Source: an uncultured Oscillospiraceae bacterium (lineage in GTDB: Bacteria > Bacillota_A > Clostridia > Oscillospirales > Oscillospiraceae). From it: a stretch of 6,260 nucleotides of DNA. Positions 6,229 to 6,260 of the stretch are shown in pieces (the first letter of the stretch is position 1; the number at the start of each line of letters is the position of its first letter). The stretch covers positions 1 to 6,260 of the forward strand of contig CAJTTS010000153.1 of NCBI GenBank assembly GCA_910579155.1, in the 5' to 3' direction. The translations under genes were made by a program, and so were the position numbers. The notes under the pieces were generated by a model. The model worked only from the letters and a program-made list of their open reading frames with translations. It had not been told where the DNA came from and did not search any database.

Positions 6229-6260
6229 TAAAATTAAGACTTTTTAGTAGTGGCAAGCAA
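6229..6260 (+). other. Intergenic tail, no terminator seen
   Basis: The 32 bases after the nspC stop are AT-rich and contain one T5 run (6240-6245 region) but no hairpin before it. No gene start is visible. The operon may end, or continue, beyond the window. Confidence 0.5.

Overview
The window holds one polyamine-biosynthesis operon, entirely on the + strand, behind a long and highly structured 5' leader. The base composition is moderately GC-rich in the genes and more AT-rich in the leader. The Shine-Dalgarno sites are strong AGGAG-type, and the B. subtilis-type short SpeA and SpeE are combined with a carboxyspermidine branch. This points to an anaerobic gut-type Clostridia (Oscillospiraceae-like Firmicute), though the genus cannot be named from the sequence.

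Layout: 1-111 carries a good sigma-A-type promoter (TTGACA-17-TAAGAT). From about 112 to 538 there is a leader of roughly 425 nt with no confident gene. By eye it folds into two consecutive closed domains (about 118-355 and 361-461), followed immediately by a textbook intrinsic terminator (464-505) only 33 nt before the first gene. The five genes are speA (539-1999), speE (2015-2869), speB (2873-3739), a carboxynorspermidine/carboxyspermidine dehydrogenase (3758-5017) and nspC (5017-6228). Gaps are 15, 3 and 18 nt, then a 1-nt TGATG overlap, so they are almost certainly co-transcribed and partly translationally coupled. The last 32 bases show no terminator; it must lie outside the window.

How the genes fit together: SpeA should decarboxylate arginine to agmatine, and SpeB should hydrolyse agmatine to putrescine and urea. 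The dehydrogenase should condense putrescine with aspartate semialdehyde to carboxyspermidine, and NspC should decarboxylate that to spermidine. This is a complete arginine-to-spermidine route that does not need S-adenosylmethionine. SpeE is the odd member: it belongs to the decarboxylated-SAM-dependent aminopropyltransferases, yet no speD is present here. The operon therefore encodes the terminal enzymes of two different spermidine strategies.

The most interesting part is the leader. It has long-range helices, a strong terminator, an upstream copy of the terminator's 3' arm that could act as an antiterminator, and a very arginine/lysine-rich mini-ORF. No known riboswitch class was recognised by motif. 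A polyamine- or arginine-responsive attenuator is the leading hypothesis.
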